Source: Cristatella mucedo
Lineage: Eukaryota > Bryozoa > Phylactolaemata > Cristatellidae
Reading direction: 5' to 3'
Length of the DNA: 64,000 nucleotides
NCBI GenBank assembly: GCA_009760855.2
Contig: WPIO01000177.1
Span: forward strand, 186,001 to 250,000
Part shown: positions 54,425-62,029 of the stretch, one piece after another
Position numbering within the stretch: the first letter of the stretch is position 1
How the letters are laid out: each line of letters opens with the position of its first letter
Made by a program: the position numbers and the translations under genes
Notes under the pieces: generated by a model
Told to the model about the DNA's origin: nothing
What the model saw: the letters and a program-made list of their open reading frames with translations, nothing else
Databases searched by the model: none

Positions 54425-55289
54425 GGCTTCCAGATATAGAAATAGACAGACTCCAAGCTAGAGACATTCACACACAAATTTATATAGACATAGACATTAC
54501 ATTTATATAGAAACATATTGACGATATATCTACTGTCTTATATCCGTAAAGAGAGAGAGATGGAAGAAAAAAGAAAGAATGAAGCTGGGAGGCGTTTGAC
54601 GAGCTGCCTCTTAAGAAGGCACTGGCTGCAGCTGGTGAGCATATCTGACAGCTCGAAGCTTACACAAAACTATGAAAACCAACTTAATTAAATCCAGGAA
54701 GCACATTAGGGAATAGAAGTTACTGGAAAATCTTTCAAGTTACAGACCGCAGCAGCTGAAGAGAGCCAAGTGGTCACTAATCGCACAGCAGGCGAGGTCG
54801 TCTCCAGGTCTTATGGGACGACAAGCACACAATCTCAGCAAGATAGAGAAACTTACATGAATAAGGTTATGTTTGTTATCGAACTTGGGTACGGAGTTCT
54901 TAAATGCCAGCGCCTTGTCTTCGTACGGTTTCCGCTGAGCTGCCGTCATTTCCTAAGAAGCCAGTTCCATTAAAGCTTAGCGAGGTGCTACGAGGCGATG
55001 CGTGGCCTCTTATACCGACAAGGCAAATTATGCAATTGTCTGCGACAACCAGGCGTAGCGAGCGAGAATGCTACAGCGTCCTGATATGTCTGGAAATGTG
55101 CTTGCACAGTATCCGCGACACGAATATGCGACCGGACGGCCACCGAGCAGGACTTACGTTCCATCTCGGTTTGGCTAATTGGGCCACACTAGCCATGCCA
55201 CCATGTATAGGATGCCCTTTCTGCTTGTTATCCTCCAATATTTCCAGCATGAACCAGTAGTATGCACTCTTCTTACTTTTATTGGCCAT
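36172..55289 (-). CDS. mael: Maelstrom, HMG box plus MAEL domain, partial exon set
   Basis: Maelstrom acts with PIWI/piRNA silencing of transposons in nuclei and nuage of the germ line. Exons found: 55158-55289 and 54857-54952 (HMG box, with KKSAYYWFMLEILEDNKQKG and EMTAAQRKPYEDKALAFK), then 40925-41128, 38130-38263, 37765-38037 and a probable 36172-36339 (MAEL domain). Seen family blocks: TVYLPAEVAVIEFSLRDGI, FHEFLRPPPIPTGSRY, NTHQIPLDG, DSTVYCLEWLHSK and KCSYHDKIECNHCSLAFVR, which match the order in human MAEL (LPCEIGCVKYSL, FHSFINPGEIP, SHKIP, CKWHEEND..CALA). The Glu of PAEVAV and the Cys and His of CSYHD sit where the fold's conserved E/H/C residues are expected. Exon 54857-54952 ends in phase 0 but 40925-41128 starts in phase 1, so at least one linker exon in the TE-filled intron is missing. 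Start ATG chosen for position before KKSAYYWFM. Confidence 0.9.
36403..36515 (+). mobile_element. SINE-B relic
   Basis: gtttggctcatgagtaaagt, then gtgggctcgagc and gctccgggatagagtataag, in the order of the 44128-44271 copy. Confidence 0.65.
36595..36640. repeat. Short tandem duplication
   Basis: The unit ttttctctttcttaaaag is present twice in direct succession. Confidence 0.8.
37110..37195 (+). repeat. Hairpin-tail fragment (LINE-A/SINE-B type)
   Basis: gtacctagaaagaaatatat followed by ttctcttacggtgct and TAA-rich sequence. No head or coding part precedes it. Confidence 0.6.
37765..38037 (-). CDS. mael: mael exon, carboxy half of MAEL domain
   Basis: 91 codons from acceptor tactttttaag, opening MANYDSTVYCLEWLHSKA and ending CNHCSLAFVRQYWC before donor TGT|gtattt. 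CSYHD and CNHC carry the conserved Cys/His residues. If unspliced, the frame instead runs on twelve residues to the TAG that ends at 37735. Confidence 0.88.
38130..38263 (-). CDS. mael: mael exon, central MAEL domain
   Basis: 44 full codons, acceptor actctatgctag, donor CCT|gtaagt. (S)GNTHQIPLDGCQGCTDDY and SLYERIMSFVN match the HS..THKIP...Y..L..I..F region. Phase 1 to phase 0. Confidence 0.92.
38735..38890 (+). repeat. LINE-A thumb fragment in mael intron region
   Basis: Reads agggcttgcatagacaagta, cacttgtgacatcccat and ttctgcaactcactact, matching 24560-24660. Truncated on both sides. Confidence 0.65.
39195..39650 (-). repeat. Diverged LINE-A copy in mael intron
   Basis: The minus strand aligns with 32700-33090: gtagctgaaagtcggcagac, the ctcattttgaacc block, and gtataggtacaactctgggc in place of the YADDTQLYL region. 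The YADD itself is lost. Confidence 0.65.
40058..40375 (+). CDS. Unidentified open frame inside a mael intron
   Basis: A 105-codon open frame containing WSSNKPYKLPNWIPIPINL, KKLERRFDQIMAQPQHLLTS and SAEAIADSIKVIDDLTECGA. Composition is protein-like, and no stop occurs before a TGA at its end. No splice partners were found on this strand. It may be a retrocopy or a remnant of a mobile element; I do not recognise the family. Confidence 0.3.
   Translation: MSLSQKVDWSSNKPYKLPNWIPIPINLDRDEDSSKKLERRFDQIMAQPQHLLTSYPSFWLVSSKHVSAEAIADSIKVIDDLTECGAELKIQFRCPAKKKILARFG
40925..41128 (-). CDS. mael: mael exon, amino half of MAEL domain
   Basis: 67 full codons from acceptor tatcaatttcttctag to donor A|gtgagt. 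Contains LSAVKFCCIDFQILGKVEF, TVYLPAEVAVIEFSLRDGIT and FHEFLRPPPIPTGSRYTCQ. The conserved Glu lies in PAEVAV and a conserved His in FHEF. Confidence 0.92.
41200..42529. other. mael intron, nothing recognised
   Basis: AT-rich intron. The search for the missing mael linker exon here was negative by eye. Confidence 0.45.
42530..43900 (-). mobile_element. LINE-B copy with RT active-site block
   Basis: Minus strand contains a VPHGSVLDLLLF reading (for VPQGSVLGPLLF), HFYADDIQLYLS at about 43655-43690, RTRNLDVHID (for LGV.ID) and the 3' end shared with 30505-30905. A (TA)n run splits the 3' part at 42823-42953. Frames are broken. Confidence 0.8.
42823..42953. repeat. (TA)n microsatellite
   Basis: About 130 bases of TA repeats with a few interruptions, within LINE-B sequence. 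Confidence 0.95.
44128..44271 (+). mobile_element. SINE-B copy, most complete
   Basis: Head gtttggctcagtggttaagg (A-box like), gacctcggtcgtgggctcg (B-box region), then gcacctgaatagagattcaa and ttctcttagggtgct, the same hairpin tail as LINE-A, and a TTA-rich end. Confidence 0.82.
44272..44540 (-). other. Unassigned open segment
   Basis: Minus-strand frame with NGYKKGANLVVHGNAMFMY and IADAWLFADPIHNALATGD, about 88 codons before it runs into the SINE-B. Family not recognised. It may be part of an older mobile element. Confidence 0.25.
44600..45245 (+). mobile_element. Tc1/mariner-like transposon relic
   Basis: A 132-codon frame (44601-44999) resembles the DNA-binding half of Tc1 transposase (DQKRPSRTLSPEG). 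After a frame change, NNGGSVMVWGYHCFSG at about 45043 matches the GGSVMVWGC.S block before the second catalytic Asp. The DDE triad is not complete. Confidence 0.7.
45545..46085 (-). repeat. LINE-A 3' copy
   Basis: Hairpin tail and (TAA)-type start at 45560, the 3' untranslated blocks, then the coding end (gagtgagttccaggctttgg) up to the LHWLPV region. No intact frame. Confidence 0.82.
46086..47040. other. mael intron, nothing recognised
   Basis: Open frames on both strands around 46240-46540 overlap each other and show no domain. No repeat family seen. Confidence 0.4.
47041..47223. mobile_element. Small inverted-repeat element (MITE-like)
   Basis: The left end TATAGTCGACTCTGCTTATA and the reverse complement of the right end, TATACAGTCGACTCCACATA, are near-identical inverted repeats that continue into AAGAATA. 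The interior of about 120 bases is non-coding. Confidence 0.7.
47225..47680 (+). mobile_element. Tc1-like transposase relic
   Basis: RWRVDKAKET-like sequence, then SSVRITIWGSHSGSG and LGSVNKNVYINGL in one frame match the ..VMVWG....G...L..I.G.VN...Y...L of Tc1 proteins. A later frame reads WDDLRRCLRSNS. It directly follows the inverted-repeat element at 47041-47223. Confidence 0.55.
47681..49000. other. mael intron, nothing recognised
   Basis: Open frames of 60-70 codons at 48013-48364 lack domain signatures. Confidence 0.4.
49010..50565 (+). mobile_element. LINE-A copy from RT start to tail
   Basis: KKATLN at the RT start, STFQSGFRANHSAESALL, LDLSAAFNTIDQ, the LGITGPALQWFRSYLSGRPQ region, FYVDDTQLY (Val for the usual Ala), thumb DFCNSLLSGLP, DRAFSSYAPKAWNSL, hairpin tail and (TTA)n. 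Several stops and frameshifts. Confidence 0.88.
50745..51060 (-). repeat. LINE-A 3' end fragment
   Basis: Tail taataacaataatacctttg, hairpin (ctctttctaggcactttac), shortened untranslated region, then the KAWNSL coding end at about 51000. Confidence 0.82.
51190..51700 (-). repeat. Old LINE-A copy with internal loss
   Basis: Highly diverged. It includes gtactttacagatgctagaa, gagtgagtttcaggctttga, ttttgtaccaactgtaagca and tgaaagtaggcagacatgac in the minus-strand order of the 32000-32760 copy. Confidence 0.65.
51701..52014. other. mael intron, nothing recognised
   Basis: No repeat or exon signature between the LINE-A relic and the SINE-A. Confidence 0.4.
52015..52190 (-). mobile_element. SINE-A relic
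   Basis: Tail agcctcttttgtatagcagc, body and B box gagttcgaatcc on the minus strand. The palindrome is shortened to gacctccgtcgtg. Confidence 0.78.
52998..53190 (-). mobile_element. SINE-A copy with (ATTT)n tail
   Basis: Tail aaataaaaataaataaatcc, body, B box gggatcgattcc and the palindrome CACGACCTCG/CGAGGTCGTG, ending at the head gccgtgatggcacactagg. Confidence 0.9.
53285..53652 (+). repeat. LINE-A 5' RT fragment
   Basis: SLPCITNI, then GHVPAPSKTVV, VIKKATLDQENLSNFCPVSL and LPFLSKTVERVVTDQLNL: the start of the RT domain. Cut off at 53652 by the tail of the next, oppositely oriented LINE-A. Confidence 0.82.
53653..54325 (-). mobile_element. LINE-A 3' copy with a 195-residue open frame
   Basis: From the TAA-type tail at 53653 through the hairpin and untranslated region to a continuous frame reading LVQNSAARLVCRERRSCHIT, LADLHWLPVKQRIDFKVLSL and KAWNCLPTC. 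Its 5' end stops close to the (GA)n run at 54344. One of the youngest-looking copies. Confidence 0.88.
54344..54425. repeat. (GA)n microsatellite
   Basis: Uninterrupted GA for about 80 bases, preceded by repeats of gagctca. It adjoins the truncated 5' end of a LINE-A. Confidence 0.97.
54430..54856. other. mael intron 2 start, no exon recognised
   Basis: First part of the long intron after the HMG-box exons. A possible acceptor near 54615 opens a short basic frame, but it cannot be tied to the family. Confidence 0.4.
54857..54952 (-). CDS. mael: mael exon 2, rest of HMG box
   Basis: 32 codons, acceptor ggcttcttag, donor CAT|gtaagt. EMTAAQRKPYEDKALAFKN carries the W..L...ER..YEDKA pattern of the third HMG helix, the Trp being supplied by exon 1. 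Phase 0 on both sides. Confidence 0.9.
55158..55289 (-). CDS. mael: mael exon 1, start codon and first HMG helix
   Basis: 44 codons from ATG (context gccATGG-like on its strand) to PRWN, with donor AAC|gtaagt. MANKSKKSAYYWFMLEIL corresponds to the N...YY.F....IPELR start of the HMG box in animal Maelstrom. Confidence 0.9.
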
Positions 55290-55700
55290 GATGCAGCGCA
55301 GTGCGAGACTCCGCGGGACACACGACAGTTACGCCTGTACCAAACGTGGTCTTCTGAGCTTGTCACACGAATGCACCTCCGATACTAAAGAGGTGCAAAA
55401 CAGGCGTTTTAAACGTCTGCTCGCGAGCCGCGTTGCTTTCAGACAAGTGACGGTACCTGCTGCGCCGTGTGACGCTTTCTAAGTTTAGCTACTTTCATTG
55501 TGCAAATTTATATAATTTTGTTATTATTCGTGATTTAAGCTACGTTTAAGCAGTTGAATATCCTCCTAAATCGGCGCGGATTTTGTGCTGACCCCCGTTT
55601 GGGCTACTACGTCACCACCCGTCGCCGCGCCTAGGAGGGAGCCAAATCGGCCGGCTATGGTCTCCAGCGTATGTTTATATTTACGTTAAATATGAAAATT
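55290..55700 (-). promoter_or_regulatory. Upstream region of mael
   Basis: Sequence 5' of the mael start codon, somewhat GC-richer at 55300-55460 and 55570-55660 than the introns. No clear TATA box or initiator is placed. It is called from position only. Confidence 0.3.
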
Positions 55701-55749
55701 TTTAGTTATCTTCTTAGCTTAGCGCTTAATATTTTGGGCTCAGTATTTA

Positions 55750-55861
55750 ATGGTTGTATGTTCTGGAGTTTACCGCCTATGGCTTACTGGTTAGGTTTGT
55801 TTACAATGGCTGTATGTTCTGGAGTTTACCGCCTATGGCTTACTGGTTAGGTTTGTTTACG
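55750..55861. repeat. Tandem duplication, 56-base unit, two copies
   Basis: Unit beginning atggttgtatgttctggagt, repeated with one difference (atggctgtatg) at 55806. It is followed by a G/T-rich run with gggttt and tttagg motifs to about 55920. Confidence 0.9.
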
Positions 55862-56023
55862 TCTGAGTTTTTGGGTTTGGAGTTTAGGTTTTGGGGTTCG
55901 GGGTTTAGTATTTAGGTAGCGCTTAGTATATAGCTAATGGAAAATAAAACTAACAAATTGTTTAATTAGCTTTAAAATAGCCATACGCCGACGACCGTGT
56001 TGAACAGCCTGCTATGAGCGCTA

Positions 56024-56180
56024 TGCCGTGATGGCACACTAGGTAAGGTGGTTGTTTTTCACGACCTCGGTCCCGAGGTCTTGGGTTCGATTTCAGCGGT
56101 GGTGATAGCCGTGAAGGCTCTTCTGTCGCTATACAAAAGAGGCTGTTTAATCAGCTAGGATTTTCTTTTTTCTTTTCTTT
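56024..56180 (+). mobile_element. SINE-A copy, part of body deleted
   Basis: Head gccgtgatggcacactaggt, palindrome CACGACCTCG/CGAGGTCTTG, B box gggttcgatttc, then directly ggtggtgatagcc; about 25 bases of the usual body are missing. Tail is T-rich. Confidence 0.88.
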
Positions 56181-56204
56181 ATGCATATAGCAGATCTGAC
56201 ATAG

Positions 56205-57205
56205 CTGTAATAATAATAATAATAATGATAATAATAGCATATTTAATAAATTGCCCTCAGAGGACTCAATCTCTTTCTAGGCGCTTTAAAATTGCTGCAA
56301 AGGAAGCAGGATCGAATGGCTAGCGGTAGCATGCTCAGTGCACAACTAGAATAACCGGGTTAGTGACGACATGCACAGGAGGGTCAACATGCAAGTATGG
56401 CTGTAACCACGCAGACATTCGTCCCCCGGTTCTCTACCAATGGACTTGCAATGCAACGCTGCGATGTGGTTAAAACACAAGCGGCCACAACTGGGCGCCG
56501 GAAGTGACCGTTTATCGCGGTCCTGTTAGTTGTGGTTACGCACCGGCGAGAGCGCTTTACGCGGCGCTCACCGGACCGACGGAAATAAACTCGCGAACTC
56601 CCGGAGCTCGAGTATAATAACTATCACATGTGCGCGTCGCTTGAGCGAGGGTTCTGACCCCGAAGGCGGACCGCTACAGCACCCCAAGATACGAGCAGCT
56701 AACCGAGTAGCCGGCAGAACACAACTTCGAAGTCTAAGTTGCACTTAGCTGTTTTCGTCGCCGTAGGTTCGACTCTCGTGCTCTCGAAGCGTAGTCTCGC
56801 ACCGACTACGGAAACTGCAGCCCCGAGCTCTGTCGATTGTTCCGTTATATTCTCTCTCATGTCAACTTTTGGCTTGACGCGTAGCTGCTATTTTCTCGGC
56901 CCCTTTCTTGGTGTCCGTTCTCAGGCTCTCTATCCGTTTCCGCCTGTAGCGTGAAGTGTTAGATGGCTCCTGAGCCAACTTGCACTCCTCTCACTCTCTG
57001 TCTACTTAAGCACATAAGTCGGTCCATCTCCTAACCGCATCGCCTGCACAAAGCTCCATTCTAACCCGAGCTAGGTGGACCGGGTGCTGGATCTGTACTA
57101 GTTGCCCTAGTCGAACCCGCTAAGGCAAGGGCTCGCATCGTGGCTAACCTGAGAGCTGCCCCATAGCGTGGTTAGTGGCAGCGTGCACAGTGTAAGCAAA
57201 GGAAG
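56205..57205 (-). repeat. LINE-A 3' end split by an insertion
   Basis: LINE-A tail, hairpin and untranslated region run from 56205 to 56403 and resume at about 57172 (gtggttagtggcagcgtgca). The roughly 770 bases between are unrelated to LINE-A. Confidence 0.75.
56404..57171. mobile_element. Unclassified insertion in LINE-A
   Basis: The ends read TAACCACGC and GCGTGGTTA, though part of the right end may be LINE-A sequence. The interior is GC-richer than its surroundings and has two short open frames (56530-56748 and 56739-56954) with no known domain. A solo LTR or a hAT-type element are both possible. Confidence 0.45.
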
Positions 57206-57914
57206 AATGGCCGGGGAAAGTTTGAAGAATTGGGTAGAAATTTCGAAGTTTTTGGAATTTTGCCTACATTAAGACTAGCAAGTTATAAATGTAATTCCGA
57301 CTTTCGGTGATTGACAAGTGACTTTAACATAGTAAATAAAATGATTTTATAAGAACTATTTGCACCGGAATTAGTACGTCGAGCTCAGCAATACGAATCT
57401 CTGTAAACTATCACGGCACTAAAGCGGCGCTTTTTCGGTGAACATTGTAAATATAAGCAACTCAGCCCTACACGGACGGGCAGAACATCACCTGAAACTA
57501 TGAAAAACGTTGCATTTTCAAAATAACGACACACCCCTCGAGATCAACCGCCCAACTGGTATTTATAACAATCAAAAAGCGTAAAACCGATCGTACCAAG
57601 CCCCGTCTTGTGGGTCCTCCCTCACATCCCCTTACATTTATTTATGTTTCTCAAATACTAATGCAATTAACAGTGCACTACATACACGTAGCTGAACGAG
57701 TTTATTAAGAAAACAAGAATATTTGTAAGTTTTAAATTTAAAGTAACTATATATCTGTTTAAAGTAATGCATAAACTATCAAAACCAGGCAGATCATTGC
57801 TGATAATCATTATTCGCGATTATGCGACAATGCGATAATCTATAGTTGAGACCAAATAAAAGCCGGCGCTATGAGATAGGTAGGCAGCTGTGATTCCAGA
57901 CTCTGCACTGGAAT
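57206..57914. other. Intergenic, nothing recognised
   Basis: AT-rich, with no open frame or repeat family of note. Confidence 0.45.
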
Positions 57915-58230
57915 TAAAGCTGACATTTAAAAAAAAACTAAAAACGCATCTTTTTATCTGAGCATTTAGTGGGTCCCTGCGATTCGCCATTTATGTGCTT
58001 ACGTGTGCTGACATTGTGCATGCTACTACTAACCATGCTTGCATGCTGACCCTGTGCATGTCACCCCTAACCATGTTGCTTGTTGTTTATTCAGCATACT
58101 ACCGCTAACCATACGTTCGTGCTTTCTTTGCAGCAAATGTAAAGTGCCTAGAAAGAGATTGAGTTCTCCGAGGGCGCTATATCAAGTATATTATTTTTAT
58201 TATTGTTACTATTATTATTATTATATAATA
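57915..58230 (+). repeat. LINE-A 3' end
   Basis: actaaaaacgcatctttttat (coding end), the gtgggtccctgcgattcgcc untranslated region, hairpin tail agtgcctagaaagagatt..gagggcgct, then (TTA)n and a TA run. Confidence 0.88.
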
Positions 58231-60030
58231 TATATATATTATATGTATATACAGTTGGTATAATATACTGCAAACTACATTGACTGTTGACGCCGCACTC
58301 TTTTAACTTCTTTTCATCGTCCGTGACCGTAAAATAAAAACATAATCATTTGTTTTGATCCCATATAAGCAAAATGCTGATTGCAATAACTTCCCGTAGC
58401 GGGTGCAATGCAAAGAATTATTGTGTAAGCGAGTTGCGGGTGCTCTTGAGACGTTGGCGTCACATGTACATTGAAATCGTGAAAGCCCATCTCAACTCAA
58501 AGATACATCCATCTGAGGGAATTAAGTTTTGGCATTGGGTCGAAACCCCGAATTGCAGGTAGAGTGGCGTTGAACTATGTCGGGGTCAAGTTCAAAAAAT
58601 CAACCCCCAACAGTTCTTTTGAGCATCGAAAAACTGTTCATTCTCCATTTCGTGAGAGCCAGAATTCTAGAAAAACTGCATGCATTCCATTCTGGGAGCA
58701 TGCGAAAAGCGGCATGCGAAAAGTCCACTGCTCGGCGCATCTCTTTAGATCTGTCTACGAAGACTTGCCTGCAGAGCCGATTCTAAGAGCAGATCAGCCC
58801 AATAAAAAATTAGATGAAGGTCCCACTCTGGCTGCTATTTTGCTTCACCTAGGGAAAAAATGATAGCCTCGCTACAGAATGAATTGATCAACCAAAAAGT
58901 GCGAAACGAAGACTGACTCTGCGACAAAGGCGGAAGCCTGCTATACAACCCCGCGGAAGCCTGGTATACGCCCTCGAGGGGCTGCCTGGCTAGCGTGGGC
59001 GGGACGGAACCGTCGATGCGCAAGGAATATCGCTCGTTTGGCCACGCGGCCGTTTCGGGCTAGAGCGACTTCACATTGCTCAATCCAGTGTTATTTTACT
59101 ACTGCGGACGTCGTTGCAGTTTATCAGACTATTGAGCCGACGTAACATGACATTTTCCCGAAGTTCCTTTTGCGGAAGTTTACAAAAGCGTTCGACTCCA
59201 TTCCCAGCAAGCCCGACCAGACGCAAAGCACTGAAGAGGTGCTGTGTGAAATGCCTCGCTAGCATTCCCCTAGACCGGAAGTTCCCGTCTGGAGAAGGGC
59301 CGCAAAGCTTCGCCTCAACGGTATGCATGCCATAGTGATAGCATTTCTAGAAAGAAATAGTGGTTGCCTCTACCGGAAGCAGACTCGTACTGCACGCCGA
59401 AGGTTCGTCGCTGAGACCGGTTCTTCAACGCCAGCTGTACAATTGTCATTACCCATTTTCGGAGCGATTGAATTCTCTGCACCACCGGAGCTCCGCGCGG
59501 AAGCCTCTTTAAAAAAAAACTTTCACAAACTGACTGGCACATTCGTAGAGCACGAAGGCCATCGGGCCGATTTACGTTGCACCATCTACAAATAATTGTT
59601 CGCTTCTCTCGGAGAAACAGCTTGAAGATGGAGGAATGTTCAAGCTCTTCAACCCCCAGATAAAAAACTTTCATTTTCATTTCGTACGAGCCTGACAATC
59701 CGAACCAAACGCACGACGCCCGTAAAGACCCCCGCTCCTAAAAATAAAACCTGCCTTCTCCCATTTGTAGAGCTCGAAGCTTCGCGGCAAAGGCGCACCA
59801 CTAGGCAGGCATCTTTAGACCTGCCTTAGTAATACTAAAAGTACGATCGCCCTATTGATATAGCAATAAAATCCCACGAAAATCAATCCTGAACGTGCAC
59901 GCCTAAGGCGAGCCACTGTTTCAGCCATTCTGGCCTCATCTATGACGAGGTGGCTACCCTCTAGAAAAACTTTTCGACGAAGCTCGAGAGATGGCTCGCT
60001 GCCGTTCCTGAGCTGCTCGCTAAAGTGTGC
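58231..60030. other. Region of short open frames and faint repeats
   Basis: Several frames of 60-127 codons on both strands (58564-58863 plus, 59315-59698 minus, 59815-60267 minus) without recognisable domains. Small repeated motifs (gcggaagcctgctataca with gcggaagcctggtatacg at 58930-58975; atttcgtgagagcc/atttcgtacgagcc) suggest an old low-copy repeat rather than a gene. Confidence 0.4.
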
Positions 60031-60032
60031 TA

Positions 60033-60199
60033 GTAAGCCTCCTCCTACCGTTGCGGTCGCCTCTCCTGGGGGACCGCCAGGCGTCCAGGGGGGGGAGGGA
60101 AGGGGTACGAAAGTCCCGTAAGCCTCCTTTCTCCCGTTGCGGTCGCCTCTCCTGGGGACCGCCAGGCGTCCACGGGGGAGGGAAGGGGTACGAAAGTGG
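60033..60199. repeat. GC-rich tandem duplication, 85-base unit, two copies
   Basis: Copies start at 60033 and 60118 with gtaagcctcc and share ttgcggtcgcctctcctggg and accgccaggcgtcca. Confidence 0.9.
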
Positions 60200-60518
60200 C
60201 TATTCACGGCTAGATGAGCGGCTGAACGACTAGGGGTTCGGTTTAGGGCAGCCGGGTCCCGCCCCATCAGCCAGACCCGTATGAGGGAGCTAAATCCCTC
60301 CTTATAGCGCTGTCCTTATGACCCGTAGACAGGGCTGCTGCCTTCGGAAATGCACAGTCCGAGCGAGGTTGGATTGATTGTTCAAACGGAAGGAAAATCA
60401 TCACCGAAGCGTTGAAGCGTTTAGGTTTTCGTACTAGCTCAGCGATTGCAGCGTGTTCAATAATCTTTCATCACCTTTTTCACAAATGACATAGCTCCTG
60501 TATTTTCTTTTCGCATTA

Positions 60519-60714
60519 GTGATGATGGCACACTATGTAAGGCGGTTGATTTTCACGATCGCGGGACGAACCCACGACCGCATAACCGAGGTCGTGGGTT
60601 CGAGTCCTGTAGTGGGCGATTTTTATTCCCACTGCAAGCGATAGTGGTAGCCGTAAAGGCTCTTCTGTCGCTATATAAAAGAGGCTGTTAAATTAGCTAA
60701 GCATTTATTTATTT
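60519..60714 (+). mobile_element. SINE-A copy with enlarged hairpin
   Basis: Head tgatggcacactatgtaagg, B box gggttcgagtcc, full body and tail tttatttattt. Before the B box it carries an extra cgaacccacgacc that mirrors the following ggtcgtgggttcg. Confidence 0.88.
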
Positions 60715-61161
60715 ATGGTGAAAGCATAATTTTTTGTTTTGGTTAGGACGTTTTTGTGACAGTTCACAGAGCCATGTTTTCCGTGAACATCTGTCGCGCT
60801 TGGTCAAAGTGGACCCTACAACGAAGCCAGACTTAGAATCGATTTCCGATCATTTTCGTGGACGTGCACTTTAATGTGAAGAAGTGTTTGACCTTAAAAA
60901 AATGCACTGGCATTGCATGCCTGCCACGAGGCTCGCATTCGCAGTTCATGCTATAGTTGCATACTGAAAACAATTAAGAAGGCCAGTGATGTCGAAAACG
61001 GGTTATGCGAGAAGCTAGTACGCCATCTAAAAGGTAAGCACAACGAAATAAATAACTCTCCTATTTAAGTGCTTCCCTTAGAAAAGAACCAGATACGGAG
61101 TACAGCGATTCATGCCTGTCTCTACATTTTCCTGCGAAGGTAGGATTCAAAAGGGCAAAGG

Positions 61162-61610
61162 TTACCTGTCCGCGGCTCCCTTGGATTCAAGACTGCTTAT
61201 GCACTTCTTATCGGCATTAATAAGGTCGTCCATAATCTTTTGCAGTACTTTTATTTTTCCATCGTTCTTCTGGATCTGCAACCTTCTTTTGAACCTAACG
61301 CTTGCAAATCTTATTGGATACAAATCGTCTAGCTTTGCTAGATCGGCTGCCGTCCCATCTCGCGAGTGTGTCACATTGCAGACAAGTGCATCACCCAAGC
61401 TACTAATACACTGCTCTTGCACTAAAGAATTTTAAAATAACGGCTCACCTGTAACCATATTTCACGTGCCTCGCGACATAAAGAGAGACACACTTTTCAA
61501 GCTCAAAATCTTGATCAGTTATATCAAGCTGCATCTTTAATTGAGCAGTCGTTTCGCCTCCGTCCAAAAGCTTTTCAGCAAATACTTTGGCTTCATCTTT
61601 GCATAAACTA
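61162..61610 (-). pseudogene. Unidentified coding-like segments, frame broken
   Basis: On the minus strand, about 61450-61610 reads KDEAKVFAEKLLDGGETTAQ and LYVARHVKYGYR before a TGA. About 61162-61422, in another frame, reads CNVTHSRDGTAADLAKLDDL, then VRFKRRLQIQKNDGKIKVLQ and CISSLESKGAAD. Both look like real protein sequence, rich in charged residues. The break between them has gt..ag-like ends only 27 bases apart, and using them does not restore phase, so a decayed gene or missing exon structure is likelier. I do not recognise the family. Confidence 0.35.
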
Positions 61611-61846
61611 TAACAAAACTTCTGTAACTACGAAAAAACTGCGGACACATCATATTATATACATATCGCACTGAAGACTTTTGAAGATTTAGCTCTTCTG
61701 TAAGCATTATTTTGATTTAGTAGGAAATTTTACTTTGACACTATTATATTGTCAGATCATTCAAGGTGCGGAAAAGTAGGCATGCTTTATTAGATATACG
61801 ATTATAAATGTTTCACATAGCATGGGCAGGACATATATTGCAGTGG

Positions 61847-62029
61847 TCAGTCAGTTGTACTTAGTGCCTCAAACTGCTCAGTTGAACTTGAGGCTTCGAG
61901 ATATAGGCTAGTACTTGCCCGATGTAGTCCTCTGTGGCCATAGTACAAACTACTCTCCATAGATGATATGGACCTTGTTATTAATGTAAGAGCATTCTTG
62001 ATAGTTGCAGCACCCTGCTTCGGCAGCAT
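61847..62029 (-). other. Open frame upstream of the coding-like segments
   Basis: 60 codons on the minus strand with SISSMESSLYYGHRGLHRAS and ending in TGA. It might belong with 61162-61610 but shares no detectable domain. Confidence 0.25.

Noticed and set aside
54176-54439. 87-codon frame of alternating Arg-Glu
   Set aside because: It is a translation of the (GA)n microsatellite and antisense LINE.
60520-60720. CRISPR-like repeat unit
   Set aside because: The repeated palindromic motif belongs to a dispersed SINE. There is no array of spaced direct repeats anywhere in the window.
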